DNA from: Arcobacter sp.
GTDB taxonomy: Bacteria > Campylobacterota > Campylobacteria > Campylobacterales > Sulfurimonadaceae
Reading direction: 5' to 3'
Assembly (NCBI GenBank): GCA_024637195.1
Contig: JAGXFN010000002.1
Location: 124,001-188,000, forward strand
Length of the DNA: 64,000 bases
The notes beneath the pieces are model-generated. The model was not told where the DNA came from. It saw only the letters and a program-made list of their open reading frames with translations, and searched no databases. The position numbers and the translations under genes were made by a program. Positions 63,193 to 64,000 of the stretch are shown here, piece by piece (position 1 is the stretch's first letter; every line of letters begins with the position of its first letter).

Positions 63193-63687
63193 ATGAAATT
63201 TGTTTCTATAATTATGGGAAGTAAGAGTGATTATGATGTAATGAAGTCATGTTCGGATACCTTTGAAGCTTTTGGTGTTCACTATGAACTGATCATTTCT
63301 TCTGCACACAGAAGTCCCGAACGTACTAAAAAGTATATTAAAGAAGCTGAAACAAAGGGCGCTCACGTCTTTATCGCCGCTGCCGGTATGGCAGCTCATC
63401 TTGCGGGTGTTTTGGCGTCTCAGACGGTAAAACCTATTATAGGAGTACCGATGAGCGCTTCGGCACTTAGCGGTATCGACGCGCTTCTTTCAACTGTTCA
63501 GATGCCGGCAGGCATGCCGGTAGCGACAGTGGCAATCGGCAAGGCAGGCGCTATCAACTCTGCCTATCTGGCCATGCAGATATTGGCGCTGAATGATGAG
63601 GACCTTCGTATAAAACTCTTGGAAGACCGCATCGCGAAGGCTAAAAAAGTGGAGATGGACTCTTTAGAGATAGAGACGATCTTATAA
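63193..63687 (+). CDS. purE: 5-(carboxyamino)imidazole ribonucleotide mutase
   Basis: A 164-residue class I PurE: VSIIMGSKSDYDVMKSCSDT, ELIISSAHRSPERTK and VFIAAAGMAAHLAGVLAS are the substrate- and carboxylate-binding motifs, and VPMSASALSGIDALLSTVQM the second half. It converts N5-CAIR to CAIR in purine synthesis. A spacer of 20 nt separates it from the next gene, which has a strong site. Confidence 0.95.
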   Translation: MKFVSIIMGSKSDYDVMKSCSDTFEAFGVHYELIISSAHRSPERTKKYIKEAETKGAHVFIAAAGMAAHLAGVLASQTVKPIIGVPMSASALSGIDALLSTVQMPAGMPVATVAIGKAGAINSAYLAMQILALNDEDLRIKLLEDRIAKAKKVEMDSLEIETIL

Positions 63688-63707
63688 GCAATTACGAGGA
63701 GGATAAT

Positions 63708-64000
63708 GTGCTGGGAAACTGGATTACAATTCAAGAGTACTCGGATTTGACAGGTCTTAGTCCTGACGCCATTGACGATCTGATGGAACGCGGGAAACTC
63801 GAGTGTAAACAAGAGCGCGGAAAGATCTATATTGATCCTTCGCGCGGGATGAAGGCCATTATCCCAAACGAGATTTCAGATATCTCGGCCGGCAAATCAG
63901 GTATAACTGTAGCGCCGCAATTTATAGAAAAAACGATCGGCACGATTATCAATCTGCACGAAAAAGTCCTCTCCGCCAAAGATGAGACGATCGAGTCTAT
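63708..64000 (+). CDS. DUF3972-like protein (cut by window edge)
   Basis: An open frame running off the window. The GTG at 63708 is preceded by GAGGAGG at 63697-63703; a nearby ATG at 63706 is in another frame that ends after 14 codons. The visible 97 residues start LGNWITIQEYSDLTGLSPDAIDD and continue LMERGKLECKQERGKIYIDPS, a helix-turn-helix- or excisionase-like start that I associate with the Campylobacterota family DUF3972. I recall the homologous gene between purE and glyQ in Campylobacter, so glyQ probably follows. Confidence 0.65.
   Translation, partial: MLGNWITIQEYSDLTGLSPDAIDDLMERGKLECKQERGKIYIDPSRGMKAIIPNEISDISAGKSGITVAPQFIEKTIGTIINLHEKVLSAKDETIES

Noticed and set aside
1-64000. 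CRISPR array, prophage, integrase, transposase or toxin-antitoxin genes
   Set aside because: No regular direct repeats with unique spacers, and no protein with the motifs of these systems, was seen anywhere in the window.

Overview
The window looks like a chromosome segment of a Campylobacterota bacterium, probably a free-living Sulfurimonas/Sulfurovum-like relative rather than a host-associated Campylobacter or Helicobacter. The evidence is a bacillosamine/PglB N-glycosylation gene set, a divergent CheZ, a prfB without the frameshift, a tRNA Gly-Leu-Cys-Ser cluster, and gene orders I recall from Campylobacter and Helicobacter: flgB-flgC-fliE next to ftsW-murG, alaS with maf and a PBP1A gene, and glnA / cheZ / U32 / purE / DUF3972. 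The genus is inference; no rRNA gene is present.

Region 1 (1-21863) is one long, tightly packed plus-strand glycan locus. Its first 13.3 kb is AT-rich and variable in character. It holds the end of a Gfo/Idh dehydrogenase, an extended SDR, a DegT aminotransferase, a NeuD-type acyltransferase, an unrecognised 201-residue protein, a ketoacyl-ACP synthase III, a private acyl carrier protein, three glycosyltransferases, a Wzx-type flippase and two asparagine-synthase-type amidotransferases. From 13.35 kb the base composition rises and the genes become those of a Campylobacter-type N-linked glycosylation pathway: a UDP-GlcNAc 2-epimerase, a glycosyltransferase, PglB, PglC, PglD, PglE and PglF. Read together, PglF-E-D make UDP-diacetylbacillosamine, PglC loads it on undecaprenyl phosphate, glycosyltransferases extend it, the Wzx protein may flip it, and PglB transfers it to Asn of periplasmic proteins. 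The upstream cassette probably adds a special acylated amino sugar and amidated sugars.

Region 2 (21.9-33.1 kb) is core housekeeping: DUF503, ilvD, four tRNAs, a DMT transporter, bpt, an ABM-domain protein, a YqiA-like esterase, prfB, panC, ftsI, a DUF4136 lipoprotein and a methyltransferase.

Region 3 (33.2-38.3 kb) is an AT-rich insert between ftsI and fliE, which are neighbours in relatives. It carries a two-CXXCH lipoprotein, a PhoX-like lipoprotein, a small membrane protein and a degenerate second copy of the 3' end of fliE.

Region 4 (38.3-51.7 kb) contains the flagellar rod genes fliE-flgC-flgB (minus strand, with a good sigma-54 promoter), then ftsW, murG, a DedA protein, alaS, a pair of related membrane proteins, maf, a BioF-like enzyme, an orphan ABC ATPase, PBP1A and a small outer-membrane-like protein. 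Region 5 (51.7-64 kb) contains leuA, a pirin, a TSP3-repeat outer-membrane-like protein, a Gln-rich exported protein, a two-kinase/one-regulator operon, glnA, a PHP phosphatase, a CheZ-like phosphatase, a U32 protein, purE and the start of a DUF3972-like gene cut by the window edge.

Many genes overlap by 4 nt (ATGA or GTGA), which indicates translational coupling, and several convergent pairs touch or overlap at their stops.
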